Origin: Massilia eurypsychrophila
GTDB taxonomy: Bacteria; Pseudomonadota; Gammaproteobacteria; Burkholderiales; Burkholderiaceae_D
Direction: 5' to 3'
NCBI RefSeq assembly: GCF_002760655.1
Contig: NZ_PDOC01000001.1
Location: forward strand, 534,559-598,558
DNA length: 64,000 nt
A program made the translations under genes and the position numbers. The notes below the pieces were generated by a model. The model saw only the letters and a program-made list of their open reading frames with translations, did no database searches and was not told the DNA's origin. Of this stretch, positions 1 through 8,024 are shown piece after piece. Within the stretch, counting starts at the first letter, position 1. Every line of letters begins with the position of its first letter.

Positions 1-59
1 ACGCGCGCGGTTGCCGGCGTGCGCGGGGTGAAAAATAACATGGTCGTCAAATAACGACA

Positions 60-90
60 TAAAAAAAGCCGCCTCGTTTCCGGGGCGGCT
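60..90 (-). terminator. Rho-independent terminator of the DUF2807-like gene
   Basis: A perfect 7-bp stem (AGCCGCC at 67-73, GGCGGCT at 84-90) is preceded on the plus strand by seven A residues, which read as a T-tract on the minus strand. It lies 36 bases beyond the stop codon of the minus-strand gene at 126-896. Confidence 0.8.
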
Positions 91-125
91 GCTTGCCTTG
101 TGCGGCGAATTTGTTCCCCGCGAAC

Positions 126-896
126 TTACTCCCAGCTAACGCTGCCCAGTCCGCTGGCGCTCGACTTGCGGCTGCTGGGCTTGCCATATACGGTAGCCGA
201 GCCAAGGCCGTTGAGTACCAGGTCGGCGCTGCTCCTGGCGTATACCGTTGCGCTGCCGAGTCCGCTCATTTTGAGCTCGACCGTGTCGGCGCGCAGGTCG
301 CGCGCTTCCAGGCTGCCGATGCCGCCAAGCTTTGCGCGCAGCAGCTTGCTCTGGCCGGCAACTTCGATGCGTCCTGCGCCGCGCAGGCTCAGCTCGACGC
401 GCTCGCTGTCGGTGGTGCCGAGCGCCATGTTGCCAACGCCGCCCAGCGTGGCGTTGATGCTGCGGTAGCGGCTGGCCAGCGTGACGGTGCCGGCGCCGTC
501 CAGCGACAGGCGGATCTGCTCGCCGGTGAAGCCGGTGATGCTGGCCGATCCGACGCCTTGCGACACCAGTTCGTTAAAGCCGGGTAAGGTCAGTTCCACG
601 CGCAACTGGTCCTTGTTGTTCTTGCCGAAGTTAAAGTGGCGGTCGTTTTCTATATCGATATGCAAGGTGTCGCCGCGCTGGGTGGTGGTCACCTTCGGTA
701 CGTAGCGTTGGTCGCCGGTGATCACCAGCGAAGCGGCCGGTCCCTGCTTGACGCGCAGGTCGATGGTGCCGCCCAGTTTTACCTTTTGCACGCGGGCATC
801 GATGACCCGCGTTTCGCTGCTGTGCTGGCCCAGCGCCGCGCCTGAAGTGACGGCCAGTGTCAGGGCGATGCAGACAGTACCGATCAGTGCTTTCAT
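126..896 (-). CDS. Exported GIN-domain (DUF2807-like) protein
   Basis: A 256-aa protein with a Sec signal peptide (residues 1-23, cleavage after ALG) and a body rich in repeated short units such as GVGSAS, GAGTVT, GVGNMA, GIGSLE and GLGSATV spaced roughly 20 residues apart. This is the signature of the putative auto-transporter adhesin head GIN domain (DUF2807), predicted to fold as a right-handed beta-helix. The start is supported by GGAG 8 bases upstream. The function of the family is unknown; it is an envelope or surface protein by inference. It is followed on the same strand by a terminator and preceded, 31 bases upstream, by another small exported protein, so the two may be cotranscribed. 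Confidence 0.85.
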   Translation of the reverse strand: MKALIGTVCIALTLAVTSGAALGQHSSETRVIDARVQKVKLGGTIDLRVKQGPAASLVITGDQRYVPKVTTTQRGDTLHIDIENDRHFNFGKNNKDQLRVELTLPGFNELVSQGVGSASITGFTGEQIRLSLDGAGTVTLASRYRSINATLGGVGNMALGTTDSERVELSLRGAGRIEVAGQSKLLRAKLGGIGSLEARDLRADTVELKMSGLGSATVYARSSADLVLNGLGSATVYGKPSSRKSSASGLGSVSWE

Positions 897-927
897 GATG
901 ATTCTCCGCGTGGTCGAGGGCGACGAA

Positions 928-1131
928 TCAGTTGCCGAGCTGCGCTTTTTGCGCGGCAGTCAGGCGCTTGGCGGTGATCGTCACCACCGCCATTGGCGCG
1001 CTGGTGTCGACTTGCTGGATCAGCGGCGTCGCTGCGCGGTGGGCCGGCGCGGCGGCGTGGGCAAGCGTGGTCACCGAGGCCAATGCGAGGGCGGTGATGA
1101 AGATGACTTCCATGTTTTTTGCGATGTTCAT
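928..1131 (-). CDS. Small exported protein of unknown function
   Basis: A 67-aa protein beginning MNIAKNMEVIFI with a hydrophobic signal segment ending in LAHA at about residue 25, then a short polar tail ending in KRLTAAQKAQLGN. AGGAG lies 6-7 bases before the ATG, which makes this start preferable to the much longer upstream-open frame. No catalytic motif is visible. The position 31 bases upstream of the DUF2807-like gene, on the same strand, suggests a shared transcript. Small secreted proteins of this kind occur in Oxalobacteraceae; the function is not known. Confidence 0.65.
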   Translation of the reverse strand: MNIAKNMEVIFITALALASVTTLAHAAAPAHRAATPLIQQVDTSAPMAVVTITAKRLTAAQKAQLGN

Positions 1132-1324
1132 GTTGGGCTCCTGGGTCGTTAAGTTCGTTGGGTTGAGTGAACTATAGCCAGGTGCCAGGCGCAGGCCCAT
1201 CGGATTGCGACAGACTGCATTTAATGCGGTATGGAGTGCAGGAAACGGCCCGAACGCCGTATGGGGAAAGGTGCGCGCCGCGCACGGCGGGCCTGCCGCC
1301 GCGCGCGCTGTTGCGTGTTGCCGC

Positions 1325-1720
1325 TTAACGGTTCGGATTGTTCGGCCGTGCGTCATAGCGGTTCGGCACGCCGTCGCCGTCGCGGTCGCTGCGGCCATCG
1401 GCGCGCTCACCGCGCTGCCAGCCGCCGCGCTGCATGCGCCAGCCGCCGTCGCGTTGCTCCCACCGCGGCTGTTGATACACATAGCCTTTGCGCATGCGCT
1501 CCCAGTGACCGGCGGTCCAGACGTGACGCCGGCCGGTCCAGTTCCAGTATCCGGCGACCCATTCGTAGCCGCGGCGTGCGTGCGGTACGGCTTCATTGCG
1601 CGGCGGTGGTGGCGCGGTGCGCACGACGATGACACTGTCGCGCTGGGCCGCCTGTGCCGGGGCGAAAGCGGCGCTGCCGATCAGCAGCGCGGCTGCAGTA
1701 CCGAGGATGGTGGCTTTCAT
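1325..1720 (-). CDS. YXWGXW/WXXGXW repeat-containing exported protein
   Basis: A 131-aa protein with a signal peptide ([15 protein letters not shown], cleavage near AQA) followed by aromatic repeats: [16 protein letters not shown], then a run of W-rich, R-rich sequence ([16 protein letters not shown]). These match the YXWGXW (BcpO-related) repeat family of small envelope proteins. The C-terminus [12 protein letters not shown] resembles a calcium-binding thrombospondin type-3 turn. The start at 1720 is chosen because GGAG sits 7 bases upstream; an in-frame ATG 11 codons earlier lacks one. The function is unknown. Confidence 0.8.
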   Translation of the reverse strand: MKATILGTAAALLIGSAAFAPAQAAQRDSVIVVRTAPPPPRNEAVPHARRGYEWVAGYWNWTGRRHVWTAGHWERMRKGYVYQQPRWEQRDGGWRMQRGGWQRGERADGRSDRDGDGVPNRYDARPNNPNR

Positions 1721-1849
1721 GTTTTTCTCCTGATGAAGTGAGTGTGACTTCACTATAGAGAATTGGCGGCGCGCAAACGGAATTGATGCGTTCGCTTACA
1801 CCAGATACATTAGGCCACACGCGGCGTGCCTGGCGCCGCCCCTGCCAAG

Positions 1850-2209
1850 CTAGCGCCTGCCGCGGTGCCCGTGTCCCCAGCCGCCGTGATGGCCGCCGCC
1901 GCGCCAGCCGCGATGGCCCAATCCATGGTGCCGATGATGGCCGTGATGGCCGCGAAAGCCATGGCCGTGATGGCCGCGAAAGCCATGGCCCCGGTGCGAC
2001 CCGAACCACAAGTCGAGCGAGACGGGGGGGCCGACATACGCCGGCACGTCGCCATACGCCGGTTGCCCATACGGGTAGCGGTATCCGTACGGATCGTAGG
2101 CCGTGTAGCTGGCGGGATACGGTTCATAGACAGCGCAACCGCCCAGCGAAGCGGCCAGCGACAGCGAAAATAGCAGGCGTTTCGCGGCGCCTTTCAGGTC
2201 CAGGTTCAT
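1850..2209 (-). CDS. His/Gly-rich lipoprotein
   Basis: A 119-aa protein with a lipoprotein signal: the lipobox LGGC puts the lipidated Cys at residue 25. The middle is Tyr/Pro-rich (YEPYPASY, YRYPYGQPAYG) and the C-terminal third is almost only His, Gly, Arg and Trp in repeated HGFRGHHG-like units. The His-rich tail could bind metal ions, but this is inference. The RBS is weak. A divergent sensor-like gene begins 245 bases away on the other strand. Similar short low-complexity lipoproteins are usually annotated as hypothetical. Confidence 0.7.
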   Translation of the reverse strand: MNLDLKGAAKRLLFSLSLAASLGGCAVYEPYPASYTAYDPYGYRYPYGQPAYGDVPAYVGPPVSLDLWFGSHRGHGFRGHHGHGFRGHHGHHRHHGLGHRGWRGGGHHGGWGHGHRGRR

Positions 2210-2454
2210 GTCTTCACACCAAGTTGATGCTGCATGGCCCTTGGATATGCCGCAACCGTTGCCGGTTCGCTCTCCTCACAGTCCGTTACAAAGTCCTATG
2301 CGTTCGGCGCGCCGAATATGCTCCTAGCATTTATTTACTTTTATTATTATCATGGCTTTTCCGGCATGCGACGCGAACTGCAGCAGTCAGGCCCGGCTGA
2401 CGCGGTAACCGTCGCCCGCAGTCTCTTGTTGAGGGCCACGAAACACGATGCGAC

Positions 2455-3318
2455 ATGCGAACATACAAACCCTATAACGGCGCATCGGCAACGCTGCGCC
2501 CCCGCCGGCGCTCGGCAGCGCGGGCACCGGCCGATCGGCTGTCGTCCGACACGCTGCTCAACGTCGAGCAGATGCTGATCAACGAGGCGCTGGTGGACAA
2601 GGTGTTGCAGTACGAAAAGACCGAGGCTGCGCTGCGCGCCAGCGAAAAGAAACTCAACGAGCTGCTCGCGCACCAGGTCGCCTCGCGCGAAGAAGAGCGC
2701 AAGCGGATCGTGCGCGAGATCGACGGCAATCTCGGCCAGAACCTGATGGCGCTGCGCACCGACATTTCCGCTCTGCATGCGCGTACCGCCAGGGCGCACC
2801 CGCGCTTGCACGACTGGGTCGACAAGGCGCTCGACAGAATCGACGGCACCATCAGTTCGGTCGGCCAGATCGTCGCCCACATGCGGCCTTTTCAGATCGA
2901 ACTGGGGGTGGTGGCCGCGGTAGAATGGGAACTCGACAGATTCGAGCGCACATCCGGCCTGCGCTGCAGGCTGTCGCGCGATGCGCACTTCGACGGCAAG
3001 GCGCTGTCCGACGAGCAGACGCTGGCGCTGTACCGGGCGCTGCAGGAATGCCTGAGCAATGTGTTCCGCCACGCGCTGGCCAGCCGGGTCGACGTCAGCT
3101 TCGCGCAGCTCGACAACGCGGTGACGATGAAGGTCAGCGACAACGGCGTCGGCTTCAATACTGGTCAGGCGCGCAAGTCGAGTTCGTACGGCCTGCTCGA
3201 TGTCGAGGAGCGCATGACTGCCCTCGGCGGCCAGCTGAGCGTAATCAGTTCGCGCCCGCACGGCACCACCGTGACGCTGACGATCCCGCTCGTGCAGTTT
3301 TCATCCCGCAATCATTAA
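2455..3318 (+). CDS. NarL-type histidine-kinase-like protein lacking the phosphoacceptor His
   Basis: A 287-aa soluble protein: a basic N-terminus, a coiled coil (about residues 48-80), a HisKA_3-like dimerisation helix (80-100) and a HATPase_c domain (about 190-280) with N box QECLSNVFRHA (197-207), G1 SDNGVGF (228-234) and G2 GLLDVEERM (246-254). NarL/NarX-family kinases have R-E-I/L-H-D-x-L-G-Q; here the sequence is REIDGNLGQ, so Asp90 replaces the conserved His and Gly91 the following Asp. The ATP site looks intact. There is no transmembrane or sensor domain. It precedes a small unknown gene and a KaiC-like ATPase on the same strand. It may be an ATP-binding scaffold or pseudokinase partner rather than a kinase. 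The start codon is uncertain because no good RBS is seen. Confidence 0.85.
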   Translation: MRTYKPYNGASATLRPRRRSAARAPADRLSSDTLLNVEQMLINEALVDKVLQYEKTEAALRASEKKLNELLAHQVASREEERKRIVREIDGNLGQNLMALRTDISALHARTARAHPRLHDWVDKALDRIDGTISSVGQIVAHMRPFQIELGVVAAVEWELDRFERTSGLRCRLSRDAHFDGKALSDEQTLALYRALQECLSNVFRHALASRVDVSFAQLDNAVTMKVSDNGVGFNTGQARKSSSYGLLDVEERMTALGGQLSVISSRPHGTTVTLTIPLVQFSSRNH

Positions 3319-3442
3319 TTTTTCATCATTGAAGTTCACGCTTTCAGCTAAAATCTCACCAAACGAACCAGCCCCGAGAAGACGAGAGCGATGTTAGTGC
3401 AGTGCAAGAGGGCGGCGCCCCGCTGTCGCCGAAAGGGCATTT

Positions 3443-3844
3443 ATGGCTTTGAGAAGTGAGCTCCTGCGCACGCTGCTGGAGCAGGTCGACAACCGCGCTG
3501 ACGGCACGGCGCAGCGCGACGCCATCGTCGTCTGGCTGGCGTTGCTGGGAAAATTTTCGCCGCTGATCGGGCCGGGCAGCGTGAACGTGCTGTTCATGCG
3601 CAGCGTCGAAGTCAACCGCGCCGCCTTTGCCTGGCTGCCGCCGATCGCGCTGGACGGCGCCGGCGGCGCGCATTTCAGCGCCTTCGAGACCGTCCTCAAG
3701 ACCCAGCCATCCGAAGAGGTGATGCGCGCCACGCGCGCCTTGCTGGGCACATTCATTGACTCGCTGTTCACGTTGATCGGACCGGCACTCACCGCCAAGT
3801 TCGTCGGTTCGGCTGTCGGCGACAAACGCGACCAAAAAAAGTAG
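3443..3844 (+). CDS. Unknown small protein upstream of the KaiC-like ATPase
   Basis: A 133-aa, largely helical protein with no recognised motif. It has amphipathic segments (LLRTLLEQVD, ALLGTFIDSLFTLIG) and a lysine-rich end (DKRDQKK). Its stop is 13 bases before the ATG of the KaiC-like gene, so the two are almost certainly cotranscribed, and the conserved spacing suggests a functional partnership. The RBS is poor. It could be an adaptor or regulator of the ATPase, but nothing in the sequence proves that. Confidence 0.7.
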   Translation: MALRSELLRTLLEQVDNRADGTAQRDAIVVWLALLGKFSPLIGPGSVNVLFMRSVEVNRAAFAWLPPIALDGAGGAHFSAFETVLKTQPSEEVMRATRALLGTFIDSLFTLIGPALTAKFVGSAVGDKRDQKK

Positions 3845-3857
3845 ATAGGAGCATTTG

Positions 3858-5318
3858 ATGAGCGACAAACTGAAGGTAAAGCTGTTAAAGACGGGCGTTC
3901 CCGGACTCGACGAGATTCTCGGCGCCGGCTTGCCGGAGCTGTCGTTCAATATCATTGGCGGCTCGCCCGGCAGTGGCAAGACGACCTTTGCCCAGCAGAT
4001 CATGTTTTCCCTCGCCACCCCGACGTCGAAGGCATTGTTCTTCACGGCAATGGGTGAGCCGCCCGTCAAGATGCTGCGCTACCAGCAGCAGTTCGATTTC
4101 TTCGATTTCGACAAGGTTGACGGATCGATCGAGTTCATCAACCTGGCCGCAGAGGTCGAGCAGGGCAATTTCGACCTGGTGCTGGCGCAGATCCTCGATG
4201 CCGTGCGCATCCACGCGCCGGCGTATGTCTTCATCGACTCGTTCCGTTCGTTCATCCAGGGCGCCAAAGGCGAGCACCGCGAGATCCAGGCACTGCAGTC
4301 GTTCGTGCAGCAACTGGTGACGCAAATGACCGGCTGGCACGCGACCACCTTCCTGGTCGGCGAATATCTTGCCAACGAAGCGGACCAGAACCCGATTTTC
4401 ACGGTGGCCGATGGCATCATCTGGCTCAATCAAGTAGTCCAGCGCAACGCCATGGTGCGCAAGGTGCAGGTCATCAAGATGCGCGGCCAGCGCCAGCGTC
4501 CCGGGATGCACACCTTTCGCATCAGCAACGTCGGCGTCGAAATATTCCCGCGCATGATCGCGGCCCAGGAAACGACCGGCGACGACGCGCCTGCTGCGGC
4601 CTCGGCCAGCCGCCTGTCGATGGGTGTGCCTGAGCTCGACGGCATGCTTGGCGGCGGCCTGCCGTCCGGCTATTCGATGCTGCTGGTGGGCCCTTCCGGC
4701 TCCGGCAAGTCGACGCTGGCGACCGAGTTCGTCGCCGAAGGTGTGCGGCAGGACGAAAGGTGCGTCATCGCGCTGTTCGAGAAGAGCCCGAGCCAGATGA
4801 TGAACGGCAAGCTCGATCGCCTCGTTCGCTCCGGCAAGGTGGCGATGCTCAACGTGCGCACGCTGGACCTGTCGGTCGACGAGACCTTGCACGAGCTGGT
4901 GTTGCTGATCGATCAGACCCGTGCCACCCGCGTCGTACTCGATTCGCTGTCGGCGTTCGAGCTGGCACTGGCGCCAGAGTTCCGTGAGGATTTCCGTGAG
5001 TCGCTGTTCCGCATGACCACGGTGCTGACCGAAAAAGGCGTGACCCTGCTGATGACGGCCGAGCTGGAAGACCGCTTCACCGAGCTGCGCTTCAGCCCGA
5101 ACGGCAGCGCCTTCCTGGTCGACGCCATCGTCATGCTGCGCTACATCGAAACCGAGGCCGAGATCCGCACGCTCATTTCGGTCATCAAGGTGCGCGGCAG
5201 CGCCCACAGCCGCGAGTTCCGGGTGTTCGAGATCGGCGACGATACGGTCAAGATCGGCGGCCGGCCGGCGCCTTACGCCGGCATCCTCGGCGGCAGCCCG
5301 GACACGACTACCGGCTGA
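3858..5318 (+). CDS. Double-domain KaiC-like RecA-fold ATPase
   Basis: A 486-aa protein with two tandem KaiC/RadA-type ATPase domains. Domain 1 has Walker A GSPGSGKTT (about 35-43) and Walker B YVFIDSF (123-129); domain 2 has GPSGSGKST (278-286) and VVLDSL (359-364). The paired catalytic glutamates of cyanobacterial KaiC (FEE) are reduced to a single acidic residue in each domain (MGEPP at 65-69, FEKSP at 307-311). ATG at 3858 is preceded by TAGGAG and is preferred to the TTG one codon upstream. No KaiA or KaiB is seen nearby, so circadian function is not implied. Non-cyanobacterial KaiC homologues often sit beside histidine kinases, as here, and are linked to stress or signalling; the exact role is unknown. 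Confidence 0.9.
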   Translation: MSDKLKVKLLKTGVPGLDEILGAGLPELSFNIIGGSPGSGKTTFAQQIMFSLATPTSKALFFTAMGEPPVKMLRYQQQFDFFDFDKVDGSIEFINLAAEVEQGNFDLVLAQILDAVRIHAPAYVFIDSFRSFIQGAKGEHREIQALQSFVQQLVTQMTGWHATTFLVGEYLANEADQNPIFTVADGIIWLNQVVQRNAMVRKVQVIKMRGQRQRPGMHTFRISNVGVEIFPRMIAAQETTGDDAPAAASASRLSMGVPELDGMLGGGLPSGYSMLLVGPSGSGKSTLATEFVAEGVRQDERCVIALFEKSPSQMMNGKLDRLVRSGKVAMLNVRTLDLSVDETLHELVLLIDQTRATRVVLDSLSAFELALAPEFREDFRESLFRMTTVLTEKGVTLLMTAELEDRFTELRFSPNGSAFLVDAIVMLRYIETEAEIRTLISVIKVRGSAHSREFRVFEIGDDTVKIGGRPAPYAGILGGSPDTTTG

Positions 5319-5747
5319 GTACCAGGCGGCTGGTCCGCCCGGCCATCAGGAAGCCGATAGCTGCACCGAACTGCCGCCAAACACAGCGTGCTGCCGCAGC
5401 GATGGCGTGAACAAGCTGTAAAGCCCGTTCCGCGCCGTGCTGCGCCGCCTCATCGCTAGGCGACTTTCTCGCGGGGCCAGGATGGCCAGCGCCTGCTTGC
5501 GTGGGGTGAGCGACGCTAGATCTGCTGGCGAACTTGGGAGTAAACGAGCCCATCCCTCGCTGAGGCGGGTGTGACGGGATTGGCAAACAGCTTTTGGCCG
5601 GGGCTTAGTTATGGTCGCTATCCGACGATAGCCGGGATGCATATCTTCAGCGGGCGGATACCAAATCGCTACCGGAAACGGAGCGGGATTCTTGAGCGAT
5701 GTCGTGCGGCCTAGAAACCTACACAGTGCCTACACGGCGTCCAGAAA
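5319..5747. other. Region without a recognisable gene
   Basis: About 430 bases between the KaiC-like gene and the left island boundary. Short open frames exist on the minus strand but have no convincing start, composition or motif. No transposase or integrase remnant is recognised. Confidence 0.5.
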
Positions 5748-5777
5748 GCAAAAAGCCCAACCTGAAAGGCTGGGCTA
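5748..5777 (-). terminator. Terminator beside the left tRNA-derived repeat
   Basis: Stem AGCCCA (5754-5759) with TGGGCT (5771-5776); the A-run to its left reads as a T-tract on the minus strand. It lies just beyond the 3' end of the tRNA-Thr fragment, so it is probably the terminator that originally followed the tRNA gene before island insertion. Confidence 0.6.
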
Positions 5778-5782
5778 AGTGC

Positions 5783-5843
5783 TTGATTATATTGGTGCCG
5801 ACTGCCGGTTTCGAACTGGCCACCTGATGATTACAAATCAACT
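5783..5843 (-). repeat. Left attachment-site repeat (3' fragment of tRNA-Thr)
   Basis: These 61 bases match 12273-12333 with one mismatch (position 5789); 5791-5843 are identical to 12281-12333. The repeat covers the 3' half of tRNA-Thr(TGT): CCA end, acceptor 3' strand, T arm, variable loop and anticodon arm. The similarity stops at 5844. This is the usual trace of site-specific integration into a tRNA 3' end. Confidence 0.9.
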
Positions 5844-6200
5844 TCAACACCCTGTAATCAACTGGAATTTTCAATAAAATCAATGGCTTAACATACCCTA
5901 GTATACCGCATTTTACCACCATTTACTGCAGCCACTGCAGCAGATTTGCAGCAAGGTGGACTATGTATGGTCACCCCGGTAGGGCTTGGTAACCGTGAAG
6001 AGGTCAGTCTGTCCAACCCCTGTGGCTGCGCAACAGTCGAGGGATGAACCGGCACAGCGGTAAAGAAAAGGAGCTGGTAGCCCGCAGCGCAGCACCTTGC
6101 AGCCGGCAGGCGGGACGGCAGCCTGAAGTCGCTCGCACTCGAACACCACACCCGCCCCAAGGATGCGCTTGTTCCAAGCAATCTTGCTGCGTCACGGCCA
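5844..6200. other. Island end without a recognisable gene
   Basis: About 360 bases next to the left repeat. It holds repeated CTGCAG/GCAGCA motifs around 5926-5955 and only weak short frames on both strands. I recognise no protein family or RNA in it. Confidence 0.4.
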
Positions 6201-6542
6201 TCAAATTTTGCATGCCTTATATCGCTCGCTCAGATTGACTGAGAAAGTAGGGTAGCGAATCGTTGGAGTGACTGTGTTTGGCGCGCTCGTCAGTTCCACG
6301 CCCGAGCACGGATTTTTGCTTAAATTCAAATAGTGTTGGGCAAGGTCATTATTTTCGATGTTTGAGATGTTCATGTAAGGTATGCCTAGGCGACCTAGTT
6401 CTCTCATCAATGTGTTCAAGAAGCCATACCGCTGGAACTCTGGGCGAAGTCGTATGTTTTCAATAGCAGGACAGCTACGAATGATAGTTGATATTTCGTC
6501 CATTGATGCTTTCTGTCTTCTCGTCAGCTTTTCGCTGATCAA
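6201..6542 (-). CDS. Hypothetical protein, possibly a truncated acetyltransferase-like gene
   Basis: A 113-aa frame of natural protein-like composition and lower GC than the core genes. The segment RLRPEFQRYGFLNTLMRE followed by GIPYMNISNIENNDLAQHY is reminiscent of the C-terminal half of GNAT acetyltransferases, where a glycine-containing acetyl-CoA loop is followed by a helix and an N-x-x-A-x-x-Y segment, but this is a weak resemblance. The only start at this position is TTG without a clear RBS, and the frame is open a further six codons upstream to a stop, so the gene may be a 5'-truncated remnant. An internal ATG (residue 14) is an alternative start. Confidence 0.45.
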   Translation of the reverse strand: MISEKLTRRQKASMDEISTIIRSCPAIENIRLRPEFQRYGFLNTLMRELGRLGIPYMNISNIENNDLAQHYLNLSKNPCSGVELTSAPNTVTPTIRYPTFSVNLSERYKACKI

Positions 6543-6689
6543 AAGTTTGATGCCTTCTTGCTAACGGGAATTTTTCCATTTGTATGCTTTCGCCGGTAGA
6601 GGCACAATTTGGGAAATGTTAGCACGAACGTCTCCTGAAAGCCTGTCGTCGGCAGGCGGCTAACAGAATGTTTTCTGCCGCCGTTTTCT

Positions 6690-7259
6690 TTACTTCGCTG
6701 CACGTCCGCCCGCAGCTTGTATGTTGTACAGAGTAGAACGTGAAACACTGAACTGCTTCGCAATTTCAGTAATCGACATTTCTCTGTCTTTCATCATTGC
6801 CAGTACGGCTCGTTGCTGCACCGGGCTGAGAACGCATCGTCGGCCGCCTACGCGGCCACGAGCCCGAGCGGCCGCCAAGCCGGCTAGGGTTCGTTCTCTC
6901 AGCAGTTCGCGCTCGAACTGCGCTAATGCCGCAAACATGTGAAAAACCAGTTTCCCCGCTGGCCCGCTGGTGTCGATGGCTTCCTTCAGTGATTTGAACT
7001 TAACCTCACGGGCGTCGAGGTCGTTGATGATGTTGACCAGGTCTTGCAAGTTCCGCCCCAGGCGGTCAAGCCGCCAAACGACCATTGTGTCGCCCGCGCG
7101 AAGGGCTCTCAGGCAATGACTAAGTGCGGGCCTGTCGATGGACTTCCCGCTTGCTGTGTTTTCGTAGATGCTAATTGTTCCGGCGTCGTTTAGTGCGTCA
7201 CGCTGAAGGTCGAGCGTCTGCTCATTTGTGCTAACCCGTGCGTATCCAAAAACTGCCAT
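6690..7259 (-). CDS. Serine site-specific recombinase (resolvase/invertase)
   Basis: A 189-aa protein of the resolvase/invertase family. The N-terminal catalytic domain has YARVST (catalytic Ser near residue 10) and the arginine-containing segment VWRLDRLGRNLQDLV, followed by the long E helix (LRERTLAGLAAARARGR) and a C-terminal helix-turn-helix (MSITEIAKQFSVSRSTLYNI). Length and domain order fit Tn3-type TnpR or Hin/Pin-type enzymes. The ATG at 7259 is chosen because it begins the conserved MAVFGYARVST and has AAGGGG upstream. No Tn3 transposase lies in the island, so the gene is a solitary resolvase. A candidate recombination site overlaps its RBS. Confidence 0.92.
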   Translation of the reverse strand: MAVFGYARVSTNEQTLDLQRDALNDAGTISIYENTASGKSIDRPALSHCLRALRAGDTMVVWRLDRLGRNLQDLVNIINDLDAREVKFKSLKEAIDTSGPAGKLVFHMFAALAQFERELLRERTLAGLAAARARGRVGGRRCVLSPVQQRAVLAMMKDREMSITEIAKQFSVSRSTLYNIQAAGGRAAK

Positions 7260-7262
7260 TGC

Positions 7263-7319
7263 ATACCCCTTTGTTAGACGCTGATTGATGGAGCGGATGA
7301 TGAACATCCAAAGGGGTAT
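7263..7319. promoter_or_regulatory. Candidate res site/operator of the resolvase
   Basis: A perfect 11-bp inverted repeat, ATACCCCTTTG (7263-7273) and CAAAGGGGTAT (7309-7319), sits directly upstream of the resolvase start; the proximal arm includes the ribosome-binding sequence. Serine resolvases bind inverted dimer sites beside their own gene and repress themselves. The arrangement fits such a subsite, but only one clear pair is visible rather than the three of a full Tn3 res. Confidence 0.55.
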
Positions 7320-8024
7320 AGCGCGATGTGAAAGTGATGAATTTACAAACGTCCACAAAACCATCCATTTTTGCGCGCGAGCATATGGCCACCCCCCAAA
7401 GTTTGGCCATTGTGCCAGCGCTGGTGTTGGTCGCCACGGCCTTCGAGGACCTGGTGCCGCGCGCCGCGTCCTGAACCAGCACCTCAACTCATTACCTCGC
7501 GCCATCTTGACCGGCTTTTTTACGCCCTGGATGGCGCAAAAGAGGACGGGGCGCCGACAGGGCGCGCAGAAGCAAAGTCAATCACGGAAAGGCAAGCGCC
7601 GCAGCCCCCGACAGATTTCTGCCAAACCTCTGTTCGAGAACCAAAGGACCTAAAATCAATTTACGGACAATGGGTGTGCTTCCCACGGGGCAAGGCTGAC
7701 TACGTCGCCTTTCTGGATATCCCGGTTCTGGCTATTCCAGGTTAGGCTATTCCGGGTACGGTATTTCCAAAGAGCGTCAGCCAGCAGGGAGGGGAAGGGG
7801 GGGCGGCCCTGCCTCGTTGTCCGTAAATTGATTTTCGAATTGTTGCCGTGTTCGCCCTCGCCTGCCCGACAATTGCTGCGAAAAGCCTGGTGTGAGCGAC
7901 CGCAGCGGTAGCCCCATCGCAGTTGCTGGAAGCTCACCAGGTCGGAAGGCGCAGCTCGGATAATTTATATTGCGATGTGGAAATATAGTGCTTTGTTGAT
8001 AAACGGAAACGACGTACAATTTCG
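7320..8024. other. Long gap without a convincing gene
   Basis: About 700 bases between the resolvase and the secreted-protein gene. Short plus-strand frames between about 7370 and 7745 have proline/arginine-rich translations and no recognised domain. The only clear structure is the 19-bp inverted-repeat pair at 7652-7835. It may be decayed mobile-element DNA. Confidence 0.4.
7652..7835. repeat. 184-bp segment bounded by perfect 19-bp inverted repeats
   Basis: AAAATCAATTTACGGACAA at 7652-7670 is the exact reverse complement of TTGTCCGTAAATTGATTTT at 7817-7835. Identity stops abruptly at both ends. There is no reading frame of note between them and no obvious target duplication. It could be a MITE-like element, or the facing ends of two decayed insertion sequences. 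Confidence 0.6.

Noticed and set aside
3858..5318. Circadian clock protein
   Set aside because: KaiA and KaiB are absent, and the paired catalytic Glu residues of KaiC are reduced in both domains. A KaiC-like fold alone does not imply a clock.
5319..5747. Short minus-strand frames beside the left island end
   Set aside because: No RBS, no family resemblance and mutual overlap in different frames.
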